Source: Corynebacterium urogenitale
GTDB taxonomy: Bacteria > Actinomycetota > Actinomycetes > Mycobacteriales > Mycobacteriaceae
Reading direction: 5' to 3'
NCBI RefSeq assembly: GCF_009026825.1
Contig: NZ_CP045032.1
Location: 496,001 to 560,000 of the forward strand
DNA length: 64,000 nt
Under the pieces are notes generated by a model. That model searched no databases. It was not told the origin of the DNA and saw only the letters and a program-made list of their open reading frames with translations. Below are positions 30,479-37,715 of this stretch, piece by piece. Within the stretch, counting starts at the first letter, position 1. Every line of letters begins with the position of its first letter. Position numbers and translations under genes: made by a program.

Positions 30479-31720
30479 ATGTCCACCACACCAGAGTCGA
30501 AAACCCAATCGACTACGAACGCCAGCGCGACCACCCGAGGCGCGACCTTCGCCGCATCCATGGGCGCCATGTTCCTCATGGCCACCAGTGCGATTGGGCC
30601 GGGATTCATCTCCCAAACCACCGTGTTCACCGTTCAGATGGGCGCAGCTTTTGCTTTCGCCATTATCGTTTCGATCTTGGTGGACATTGCCATTCAGCTC
30701 AATGTGTGGCGCGTGCTCGGAGTCTCCGGCATGCGAGCGAACGAGCTCGGTAATACCGTTTTGCCGGGCCTTGGCTGGCTGATGGCGGCCTTCGTCTTTA
30801 TCGGCGGAATGGTCTTCAACATCGGCAATATTGGCGGTGCCGGTCTAGGCATGAACGCCATGCTCGGGCTCGATCCGAGAATCGGTGGCGCTATCTCCGC
30901 TGGCATTGCCATCCTCATCTTCGCCTCCAAGAAGGCTGGCCTGGCACTGGATCGCATCGTGGTGTTGCTCGGTGCAATCATGATTCTGCTCATGATCTAC
31001 GTTGCAGTAGTCTCCGCGCCGCCCGTGGGTGAAGCGCTAAAGAATACCGTGGCGCCAGACAACGTGGAGTTCATCGTCATCACCACGTTGATCGGTGGCA
31101 CGGTCGGTGGCTACATTACTTTCGCCGGGGCGCACCGCATCATTGATTCCGGCCTCACCGGTGCGGAACACGTCAAGGACATCACTCGTGTGTCGGTGCT
31201 GGGCATCGTTGTCACCGGTATCATGCGTGTGCTGCTGTTTCTCGCGATCCTGGGCGTCGTCGCATCGGGCGTTGCGCTCGCTGGGGACAACATGGCGGCA
31301 GATGCATTCAAGGCGGCCGCGGGGGAGATTGGCTTGCGCTTCTTTGGCGTCGTCTTCTGGGCAGCCGGACTGACCTCCGTGATCGGCGCGTCCTACACGT
31401 CCATCTCCTTTATTACGACGCAAAAGGTCAAGCCTCGTATTCGTTCTCTGATGACCATGGGCTTCATCGTGGTCTGCGGGATCCTGTACGTGGTGCTCAA
31501 TCAGGCGCCACAGCAGCTGCTGATTTTCGCCGGCGCGTTCAACGGGCTGATCCTGCCTGTGGGCTTCGCTGTTGTTCTGTGGGTGGCGTGGCGCCGTCGC
31601 GACTTGCTGCAGGGCTACAAGTACCCGGTCTGGTTGCTCGCCGTTGGCGTGATCACCTGGGTATTGACCATTTACTTGGGATACAACTCCATCGCCGGAC
31701 TCGCCGATCTGTGGGGCTAG
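30479..31720 (+). CDS. NRAMP-family transporter lacking the metal-binding motifs
   Basis: 413 aa from the ATG at 30479 (GAGGAAG 8 nt before it). About 11 membrane helices. The chain aligns with NRAMP, but helix 1 reads S-A-I-G-P-G-F (residues 37-43) in place of the metal-binding DPGN, and the helix 6 region reads 'GGYITFAGAHRIIDSG' instead of MPH. This type resembles B. subtilis YcsG, found beside pxpA (ycsF) and kipI/kipA. Transition-metal transport is therefore unlikely, and uptake of 5-oxoproline or a related compound is inferred from context. It shares an operator with gntR and pxpA. Confidence 0.8.
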   Translation: MSTTPESKTQSTTNASATTRGATFAASMGAMFLMATSAIGPGFISQTTVFTVQMGAAFAFAIIVSILVDIAIQLNVWRVLGVSGMRANELGNTVLPGLGWLMAAFVFIGGMVFNIGNIGGAGLGMNAMLGLDPRIGGAISAGIAILIFASKKAGLALDRIVVLLGAIMILLMIYVAVVSAPPVGEALKNTVAPDNVEFIVITTLIGGTVGGYITFAGAHRIIDSGLTGAEHVKDITRVSVLGIVVTGIMRVLLFLAILGVVASGVALAGDNMAADAFKAAAGEIGLRFFGVVFWAAGLTSVIGASYTSISFITTQKVKPRIRSLMTMGFIVVCGILYVVLNQAPQQLLIFAGAFNGLILPVGFAVVLWVAWRRRDLLQGYKYPVWLLAVGVITWVLTIYLGYNSIAGLADLWG

Positions 31721-31790
31721 CTCCGCCAAGGGGGCTATCTCCCTGAGAGAGACTGTCTCTGCTCACGGGGCTGCCCCGAGACCGCGGCTA

Positions 31791-31806
31791 GCTGACCTCG
31801 GTCAGC
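31791..31806. terminator. Hairpin after the NRAMP-family gene
   Basis: GCTGACC and GGTCAGC are a perfect 7-bp inverted repeat with a 2-nt loop and no T-run. It lies in the 119-nt gap between convergent genes, 70 nt after the NRAMP stop. Confidence 0.35.
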
Positions 31807-31827
31807 CCGCCCGGCCATGAGGTCTTA

Positions 31828-31856
31828 AGCCCTGCTTCGCTATCCGAAGTAGGGCT
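31828..31856 (-). terminator. Hairpin at the 3' end of gntR
   Basis: AGCCCTACTTC (minus strand) pairs with GAAGCAGGGCT, one mismatch, around the gntR stop codon. It continues with TAAGACC and no real T-run. Confidence 0.45.
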
Positions 31857-32493
31857 GTAGGTTCTCTGCCGTCGCCCGCAAGGAACGGGTCAGATACTCC
31901 GCCGCATCGGCAAATTTTTCCTGGCCGATGAGATTAACAACCGTGCGATTCTGCTGGACAAACTCCAGATGGAACGTGCGGTTTTTGTCCGTTGCATGGG
32001 CAAACACCAGCCGCATTTGTGCGAGAATTCGGTCCATCTCGTCGTTGAGGTGCGCGGACCCTGCACTGGCGACGATGGCGCGGTGGAAGGATTGGTTGGC
32101 GTCGGAAATGAGTGCGATGTTTGTTTGCGCAACATCGTCGTGAGCATCCCTTTCCGCCTCTGCGGTTGCGACGATACTCTCCAGCTGCTCGAGGCCCTCC
32201 CGTGCTCCCCACATCAACGCGCCGGGTTCCAGCACAGCGCGTGCACGGTAAAGATCCTTGAGTTCGTCAAGGGTGGGCTCCGCGATGAAGACACCCCGGT
32301 GAGGGATGCGTGTCACGAGGCCTTGGCCGGCGAGCTGTGCGAAGCCCTCGCGCAGGGTATTGCGGGAAATACCCAGCTTCTCCGCCAGTGCGACCTCATT
32401 GAGCTTTTCGCCGGGGGCGAATCGTCCAGAGGAGATACCCTTGGTGATCGTCTGGACGGCCTTCAACGACTGCGAGGCGGAGTGTGCGTACAT
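31840..32493 (-). CDS. GntR/FCD-family transcriptional repressor
   Basis: 217 aa from the ATG at 32493. On the minus strand TATAAT lies exactly 8 nt before this ATG, so the mRNA is probably leaderless; a TTG three codons upstream is the alternative. Residues 10-75 are a GntR winged helix ('KLNEVALAEKLGISRNTLRE', 'LVTRIPHRGVFIAEPT') and residues 80-210 an FCD effector domain with His residues that usually bind a metal ('FHRAIVASAGS'). It probably senses 5-oxoproline or a related acid and represses the NRAMP and pxpA-pxpBC-accBC units through TTGTTSAACAA, and itself through a copy at its own -35. Confidence 0.88.
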   Translation of the reverse strand: MYAHSASQSLKAVQTITKGISSGRFAPGEKLNEVALAEKLGISRNTLREGFAQLAGQGLVTRIPHRGVFIAEPTLDELKDLYRARAVLEPGALMWGAREGLEQLESIVATAEAERDAHDDVAQTNIALISDANQSFHRAIVASAGSAHLNDEMDRILAQMRLVFAHATDKNRTFHLEFVQQNRTVVNLIGQEKFADAAEYLTRSLRATAENLQPYFG

Positions 32494-32517
32494 GAACGCC
32501 AATTATAGAGTGGCTAG

Positions 32518-32528
32518 GTGTTGAACAA
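32518..32528 (-). promoter_or_regulatory. Operator overlapping the gntR promoter
   Basis: On the minus strand TTGTTCAACAC, ten of eleven bases of the TTGTTSAACAA core. It overlaps the -35 region of the leaderless gntR promoter (TTTTGT, 17 bp, TATAAT at 32502-32507), which suits self-repression. Confidence 0.65.
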
Positions 32529-32560
32529 AACTGCTCGAGTAGAGGTACGCTGCCCCTCTC

Positions 32561-32582
32561 ATGGGCCCTCGCCGGGGCCCAT
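32561..32582 (-). terminator. Terminator-like hairpin after accBC
   Basis: ATGGGCCC and GGGCCCAT are a perfect 8-bp inverted repeat with a 6-nt loop, 18 nt after the accBC stop. No T-run follows on the minus strand. Confidence 0.5.
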
Positions 32583-32600
32583 AATCTTCAGCCTTAGCCC

Positions 32601-34379
32601 TTAATCCTCGGCAACGATGTGTCCCAGTGCCGCGCCCTTGGCGATGTTCGCCCCGATCTCCCACGACGCCAGTGTGATCGTGCCGGCAATGGGTGCCTCA
32701 ACGACGGACTCCATTTTCATCGCCTCAATCGTGGCAATGGGTTGGCCCTGCTCTACTCGGGCTCCATCCTCGACTCGCCAGTCCACCAAGACTCCCGCGT
32801 AGGGACAGGCCACTGGGGTTCCGGAGGTATCATCTTCGGCAGGGGAGCTTGTGGCGTCGGGGTTCGAAGACGCGGCCGAAGAAGCGGCAGTGAGGAGCGA
32901 GGAAGGCAGGGCGATGCGGTGCAGGCGACCGTCGATCTCCACCGTCATCTGCGTCCGCTCCGTGTACGCTTGCTCGACATCCTCCGCAGTGGAACCGGCG
33001 TAGCCCACGCCCTCTCCGGGCTGGTATTCCTTATCCACCCAGTCGGTGTAGACGTCCAGCGATGTGCCAGTGAAGGCTGGGTGGGTGACGATGTCGCGGT
33101 GGAACGGCAACACCGTGCGGACACCGTCGATGCGGAACTCGCGTAGCGCAGCCTCGGCACGGCGGAGGGCAACCTCCCTTGTAGGGCCAGTGACGATGAG
33201 CTTCGCCATGAGCGAATCATAAAAACCGGGGATGGTTGAACCGGAACGCACACCCGAATCCACGCGGATACCTGGGCCCGTCGGAGCCTCGAAGTGTGTG
33301 ACGGTGCCGGGGGAAGGCACGAAGCCATTGGCCACATCCTCGGCATTGATGCGGAATTCCAGCGCATGGCCTGCAGCCTGGGGATCCTCATCGAAGCTCA
33401 CCGGTAGACCCGCGGCGATGCGGAACTGTTCGGCGATGATGTCCACACCGGTCACTGCCTCCGTGACAGGGTGCTCAACCTGCACGCGCGTGTTGACCTC
33501 CAGGAAACTTACCGTGCCGTCCTCGGCCACGATGAATTCCACCGTTCCAGCCCCGGTGTAGTTGGCGGCGGAGATCAGGCGGCGCGAGCCTTCGATGATG
33601 CTCGACCGCTGCTCCTCGGTGAGGAAGGGAGCAGGTGCCTCCTCAACGAGTTTTTGAAAGCGACGTTGCACAGAGCAATCGCGAGTGCCGACCACACGCA
33701 CATTGCCGTGGGTATCGGCGAGCACCTGTGCCTCGACGTGGCGTGGCTTCGTGAGGAATTTCTCCACATAGCATTCGCCATTGCCGAAGGCGGCTTGAGC
33801 TTCGCGTCCGGCGGAATCGAAGGCGGCTTCAATGTCGTCGTAGTTGTGCACAACTTTCAGGCCGCGACCGCCTCCGCCGAAGGCGGCCTTGATGGCGATC
33901 GGCATGCCGTGCTCATCCGCGAAGGCGCGGGCCTGCTCCCACTCCGCGATGGGATCTGGGGTGCCGGGGGCCAGGGGAGTTCCAGCACGGGTGGCCAGAG
34001 CGCGGGCTGCAACCTTGTTGCCCAGAGTGTCGATGGCTTCTGGCGTAGGGCCGATCCACGTGAGACCCGCATCAATGACGGCTCGGGCGAAGTCCGCATT
34101 CTCGGAGAGGAAGCCGTAGCCAGGGTGCACGCAATCTGCTCCGGCACGGCGAGCGATGTCCAGAAGTGCGGGCACGTTCATGTACGTCTCCGAGGAGGTG
34201 TTGCCCGGCAGCGCGTAGGCCTCATCCGCGACGTGTGCGTGAAGATTATCCGCATCTGCTTCGGAGTAGACGGCGATGGAGTGAATGCCCAAGTCGCGGG
34301 CAGTGCGGGCAATGCGAACGGCGATTTCACCGCGGTTGGCAATGAGGACGGAAGTCAGGGGAAAAGTCTCTGCAGTCAT
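32601..34379 (-). CDS. Biotin carboxylase with biotin carrier domain (AccBC-like)
   Basis: 592 aa from the ATG at 34379 (AGAAGGA 9 nt upstream on its strand). Biotin carboxylase N-terminus 'SVLIANRGEIAVRIARTARD', ATP-grasp 'AAFGGGGRGLKVV', catalytic segment 'EVNTRVQVEHPVTE', and a carrier domain at the C-terminus with biotinyl-Lys about residue 555 in EAMKMES. Resembles C. glutamicum AccBC in layout, but lies in a PxpABC operon rather than near a carboxyltransferase. Biotin carboxylases often accompany PxpABC; a role in activating or carboxylating the substrate is inferred. It begins 5 nt after the pxpBC stop. Confidence 0.85.
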   Translation of the reverse strand: MTAETFPLTSVLIANRGEIAVRIARTARDLGIHSIAVYSEADADNLHAHVADEAYALPGNTSSETYMNVPALLDIARRAGADCVHPGYGFLSENADFARAVIDAGLTWIGPTPEAIDTLGNKVAARALATRAGTPLAPGTPDPIAEWEQARAFADEHGMPIAIKAAFGGGGRGLKVVHNYDDIEAAFDSAGREAQAAFGNGECYVEKFLTKPRHVEAQVLADTHGNVRVVGTRDCSVQRRFQKLVEEAPAPFLTEEQRSSIIEGSRRLISAANYTGAGTVEFIVAEDGTVSFLEVNTRVQVEHPVTEAVTGVDIIAEQFRIAAGLPVSFDEDPQAAGHALEFRINAEDVANGFVPSPGTVTHFEAPTGPGIRVDSGVRSGSTIPGFYDSLMAKLIVTGPTREVALRRAEAALREFRIDGVRTVLPFHRDIVTHPAFTGTSLDVYTDWVDKEYQPGEGVGYAGSTAEDVEQAYTERTQMTVEIDGRLHRIALPSSLLTAASSAASSNPDATSSPAEDDTSGTPVACPYAGVLVDWRVEDGARVEQGQPIATIEAMKMESVVEAPIAGTITLASWEIGANIAKGAALGHIVAED

Positions 34380-34383
34380 GATG

Positions 34384-36102
34384 CTAGTCCTTCTGGGCTG
34401 TGTGCTGAGCGGTGGACACGGGGGAGAGGGATTCGGGGTCGACGAGGGTGAAGCGCACGGTATCGCCCGGGGCGAGCTGGCCTGCGGCATCCAAGTCGGC
34501 GTCGATCACCGTCGCGATGACGGGATAGCCGCCGGTAACGGGGTGATCGGCGAGGAATACCACCGGCAGCCCGTTCGGTGGCACCTGGATGCTGCCGCCG
34601 ACCATGCCCTCGGATTCCAGTTCTTTATCGTTTGCGCGCTGCAAGGGGCCGCTCGTGCTGGTGTCATCGACGTCAGCTGGTGGGCTATCTGGCAGGGATA
34701 GGCGCAAGCCCACCCGGTTAGATTGGCCAGTGACGAGCCAGTCAGTAGAGCAGAAACGCTCCAGCTCGCCGGGGGCGAACCAGTCATCGCGAGGGCCAGC
34801 GATGACACGGAGTGATTGGCCGGTGACGAGCGGGTTCGTAGAAGATTGTGCGACTGCGGCCTGTCCGTGTGTATCGCTGGCATGAAGAACGTCTCCGGCC
34901 TCGACGGGGCGTGGACCCAGCCCGGAGAGGATATCGGTGGAGGCAGAATTCAGAGTCTTGTCCACTGCGAAACCACCGCGAACAGCGAGGTAGGAGCGTA
35001 GGCCGGAGCCCGGTGTGGACTCTGGATCGATGGTGACCTGTTGGCCAGCGCGCACGAGCACCGGGGTGGCCAGGCTGTGGCGTTGGGCGTCGACGGAAAG
35101 GGTTGCACGAGCACCCGTCACGCAGATCGCGATATCGCGGGATGCTGTGAGAGCAATGCCACCGATGTTCTCCACTACGACGGCGGTCGAAACATTGCCG
35201 AGGATGTTGTTGGCGGTCCAGGCACTTGCGCGGTCGAGTGCTCCAGAGTGGTTGACACCCATATCGCCAAGCCCACGGCGGCCAGAGTCCTGGAAGAGGG
35301 TTTGCAGTCCGGCGTTGTCTACTTCAAAGACTTTGGTGCCAGTCGCACACGAGTGGGATTGCGGTGCGCCGTTGTCCGTCTGAGTCGCATCGTGTGCCGA
35401 TTTGTCGGTGGAAGTATCGGGGCAACGCTCGTTGGAGGGTGTGGATGCGGCGGAACCGCAGACATCCACTGAGCCGCGAATGGCGCGGTATCGCAGCGTG
35501 TCACCCGGTTGTAGCAGGGCTGGAGGTTCGGCCTGGGCATCCCACATGGGTGTGTCAGTGTGGCCCAGTAACTGCCAGCCACCGGGGGAGGTGCGTGGGT
35601 AGACTGCGGAGAATTGCCCGGCCAGCCCTACGGCACCTGCGGGAACTGCGGTTCGCGGAGTACTACGACGAGGGACGTCCCAGGTGTAGTCCTGGCCGGA
35701 ACTACTGCTCGGTACGCAGTAGGTGAACCCTGGGGCGAAGCCACCGAAAGCGGCCAACCACTTCTGTTCGCTGTGGCGGGTGATGAGCTCCTCGGCGGAG
35801 ATGCCTAGTATTTCGGCGGTGCTGTGCAGATCCTCGCCGTCATAGATCACGTCGATGACGTGCTGGCGGTTCTGGGAGGCAGCCTGGAGCTCAGGCTTGA
35901 AGGAGGAGAGAGCTTCGAACGCCTGCTGTGCATCGCGCCGGGAGGCGAGATTGATGAGGATTGTCTTCGCCGCAGCGATGACCTCCACCTGTCCTTGTAA
36001 GGGGTGGGCGCTCAGCGAGACATGCCAGGCCATGACCTCGTCGAGAGAGGCGAGGTCGATGAGCAGACTTCGGGTGCCAGCGCGGAGAATATTTCTACTC
36101 AC
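34384..36102 (-). CDS. pxpBC: 5-oxoprolinase subunits PxpB-PxpC, fused
   Basis: 572 aa. Residues about 1-215 are PxpB/KipI (AHS1; 'AFGGFAPGFTYCV', 'VPAGAVGLAGQFSAVYPRTS'), then a Ser/Thr-rich linker (about 220-255), then PxpC/KipA (AHS2; 'GLQTLFQDSGRRGLGDMGVN', 'VVFLADHPVTGGYPVIATV') to the end. With PxpA it uses ATP to open 5-oxoproline to glutamate. The start overlaps the pxpA stop by 4 nt (ATGA), which fits translational coupling. The fusion of B and C is known in other actinobacteria. Confidence 0.9.
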   Translation of the reverse strand: MSRNILRAGTRSLLIDLASLDEVMAWHVSLSAHPLQGQVEVIAAAKTILINLASRRDAQQAFEALSSFKPELQAASQNRQHVIDVIYDGEDLHSTAEILGISAEELITRHSEQKWLAAFGGFAPGFTYCVPSSSSGQDYTWDVPRRSTPRTAVPAGAVGLAGQFSAVYPRTSPGGWQLLGHTDTPMWDAQAEPPALLQPGDTLRYRAIRGSVDVCGSAASTPSNERCPDTSTDKSAHDATQTDNGAPQSHSCATGTKVFEVDNAGLQTLFQDSGRRGLGDMGVNHSGALDRASAWTANNILGNVSTAVVVENIGGIALTASRDIAICVTGARATLSVDAQRHSLATPVLVRAGQQVTIDPESTPGSGLRSYLAVRGGFAVDKTLNSASTDILSGLGPRPVEAGDVLHASDTHGQAAVAQSSTNPLVTGQSLRVIAGPRDDWFAPGELERFCSTDWLVTGQSNRVGLRLSLPDSPPADVDDTSTSGPLQRANDKELESEGMVGGSIQVPPNGLPVVFLADHPVTGGYPVIATVIDADLDAAGQLAPGDTVRFTLVDPESLSPVSTAQHTAQKD

Positions 36103-36875
36103 AGAAAGCTCCCGATGTGCACACCGTGGGTGCGTAGCTCATCGGCGATTGCCTGCGCCATGGCGACAGCACCAGGGGAATCGCCGTGGACGCAGACGGA
36201 GTCCGCCTGGGTTTGGAAGGTCGATCCATCAATTGCTTCGATGACACCTTCGGTGGCCATGCGCACGACCCGGTTTGCGACCACTTGGGGATCGTGGAGG
36301 ACTGCGCCACGCTCGCGGCGGGATACGAGTGTCCCGTCCGGGTTGTAGGCGCGGTCAGCGAACACCTCGTGGATGACGCGCAAGCCGGCTTTTTCCGCAT
36401 GCGAGGCGGCTACAGCACCGGGGAGCAGCATCACTGGGAGATCGCGCCCGAAGGCCTTGATCCCCTCGATGACTGCCTTGGCTTGAGATTCGTGGTAGAC
36501 GATCGCGTTGTAGAGCGCTCCGTGCGGTTTGACGTAAGCGACCCGCGTGCCGTGCGCTTGGGCGAGGGCATCGAGCGCGCCGATTTGATAGAGCGTTTCG
36601 GCGGCGAGTTCGGCGGGAGTGTAGTCGATGAAACGGCGGCCGAAACCTTGACTATCGTGGTAGCCGACGTGCGCACCCACGGCGACATTGTTGGCCTGCG
36701 CATCTGCGACAGTCCGGGAGATCGCTAGGGGGTCGCCAGCGTGGAAGCCGCAGGCGACGTTCGCGCTAGAGACGAGGTTCAGCATGGCGCTGTCATCGCT
36801 GACTGGGTTGCCGCCCGTCGTTTCGCCTAAGTCGGCATTGAGGTCGATGCTCAGTGCGGTGTCAGTATTAGCCAT
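36099..36875 (-). CDS. pxpA: 5-oxoprolinase subunit PxpA (LamB/YcsF family)
   Basis: 258 aa, the usual length. 'IDLNADLGETTG' at the N-terminus, 'SANVACGFHAGDP' near residue 37 and 'YVKPHGALYNAIV' near residue 110 are the family signatures and hold the likely catalytic Asp and His. First gene of pxpA-pxpBC-accBC. The ribosome site is weak: GAGGGAG lies about 20 nt before the ATG. The GntR-type operator lies 45-57 nt upstream. Confidence 0.93.
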   Translation of the reverse strand: MANTDTALSIDLNADLGETTGGNPVSDDSAMLNLVSSANVACGFHAGDPLAISRTVADAQANNVAVGAHVGYHDSQGFGRRFIDYTPAELAAETLYQIGALDALAQAHGTRVAYVKPHGALYNAIVYHESQAKAVIEGIKAFGRDLPVMLLPGAVAASHAEKAGLRVIHEVFADRAYNPDGTLVSRRERGAVLHDPQVVANRVVRMATEGVIEAIDGSTFQTQADSVCVHGDSPGAVAMAQAIADELRTHGVHIGSFL

Positions 36876-36919
36876 AATTTTCTACGCACGCTCCCTCGCG
36901 GGCCGGCATACCCGCAATC

Positions 36920-36932
36920 ATTGTTCAACAAT
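36920..36932 (-). promoter_or_regulatory. Operator upstream of pxpA
   Basis: ATTGTT-C-AACAAT, a perfect inverted repeat with the same TTGTTSAACAA core as the sites at 30422 and 32518. It is placed to control the whole pxp operon. Confidence 0.75.
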
Positions 36933-36970
36933 ATTGCCCCTCATGCTAGTAGCGTGAGGGGTAAATGTGA

Positions 36971-37001
36971 AGCCGATCACCCTACAGGTGGGTGAACGGC
37001 T
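36971..37001 (-). terminator. Terminator-like hairpin after the DUF3239 gene
   Basis: AGCCG-A-TCACC pairs with GGTGA-A-CGGCT around a short loop; on the minus strand TTCACATTT follows. It separates the xpb-DUF3239 unit from the pxp operon. Confidence 0.55.
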
Positions 37002-37008
37002 CTGAACA

Positions 37009-37695
37009 CTATTCTGCGGAGGGCTTGCCGTGCTTCTCAGGATCGAGGAGCAGTAAATTACGCTTGGAGGCCGTGACCTCGTCCACACGATCGACCAACC
37101 CCTCAAGCATGGACCACATATTGCGAGGGATCGCCCGCTCAGCGTCCTTCCACACACGCTCATCCTTCGTGCCCCACGCCACCGGCATCGGGGAAATCTC
37201 CTCGAAAAGGCCCTTAGAGCGCATCGTTTGCACACCAGTAACCGCCATGGACGGCACCCGCACGCCTACCTCGCGTGCCACTCCAGGAATGGAGGTCACC
37301 GTCCGCGCCGCGAGAGCGGGGCGAGACGGCCGGGATGGGTCAGCGGTGGCGTCGACCAAAGACAACAGCACCAAATCGCGCGGATTGACTTTCGCGACGA
37401 CAGCAGGGGCGAGTTCATACATGTCGTAATAATGCTGCGGGCTCCCCATCTTGCGCGGGAGGACGGGGATGATGATCAAACACAGGAAGGCAAAGAAACC
37501 AAACGGGATGCCTAGAGCGAAGCTCGTCACGGTGGAGCCCAAGATGACGAACAACAACACCACGGCGACGATCAACAGGGCTGCTAACACACCGGCCGCG
37601 ACCTGCAGACGCTTGGCATCGCGAAAGAACTCGTTGTGCTTGCGTGAATAGTCCTCATCAACGGAAAAGTCGAAAGGTGTCGTGATGTGGGACAA
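37009..37695 (-). CDS. DUF3239 membrane protein
   Basis: 228 aa. Two membrane helices lie at about residues 30-80 ('AAGVLAALLIVAVVLLFVIL', 'FGFFAFLCLIIIPVLP') and a soluble domain follows ('YYDMYELAPAVVAKVNPRD', 'VPSMAVTGVQTMRSKGLFEE'). It is a corynebacterial family of unknown function. It starts 20 nt downstream of the xpb stop, so the two are probably co-transcribed. Confidence 0.72.
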   Translation of the reverse strand: MSHITTPFDFSVDEDYSRKHNEFFRDAKRLQVAAGVLAALLIVAVVLLFVILGSTVTSFALGIPFGFFAFLCLIIIPVLPRKMGSPQHYYDMYELAPAVVAKVNPRDLVLLSLVDATADPSRPSRPALAARTVTSIPGVAREVGVRVPSMAVTGVQTMRSKGLFEEISPMPVAWGTKDERVWKDAERAIPRNMWSMLEGLVDRVDEVTASKRNLLLLDPEKHGKPSAE

Positions 37696-37715
37696 CGTAG
37701 TCTCCTTGCGCTTAA

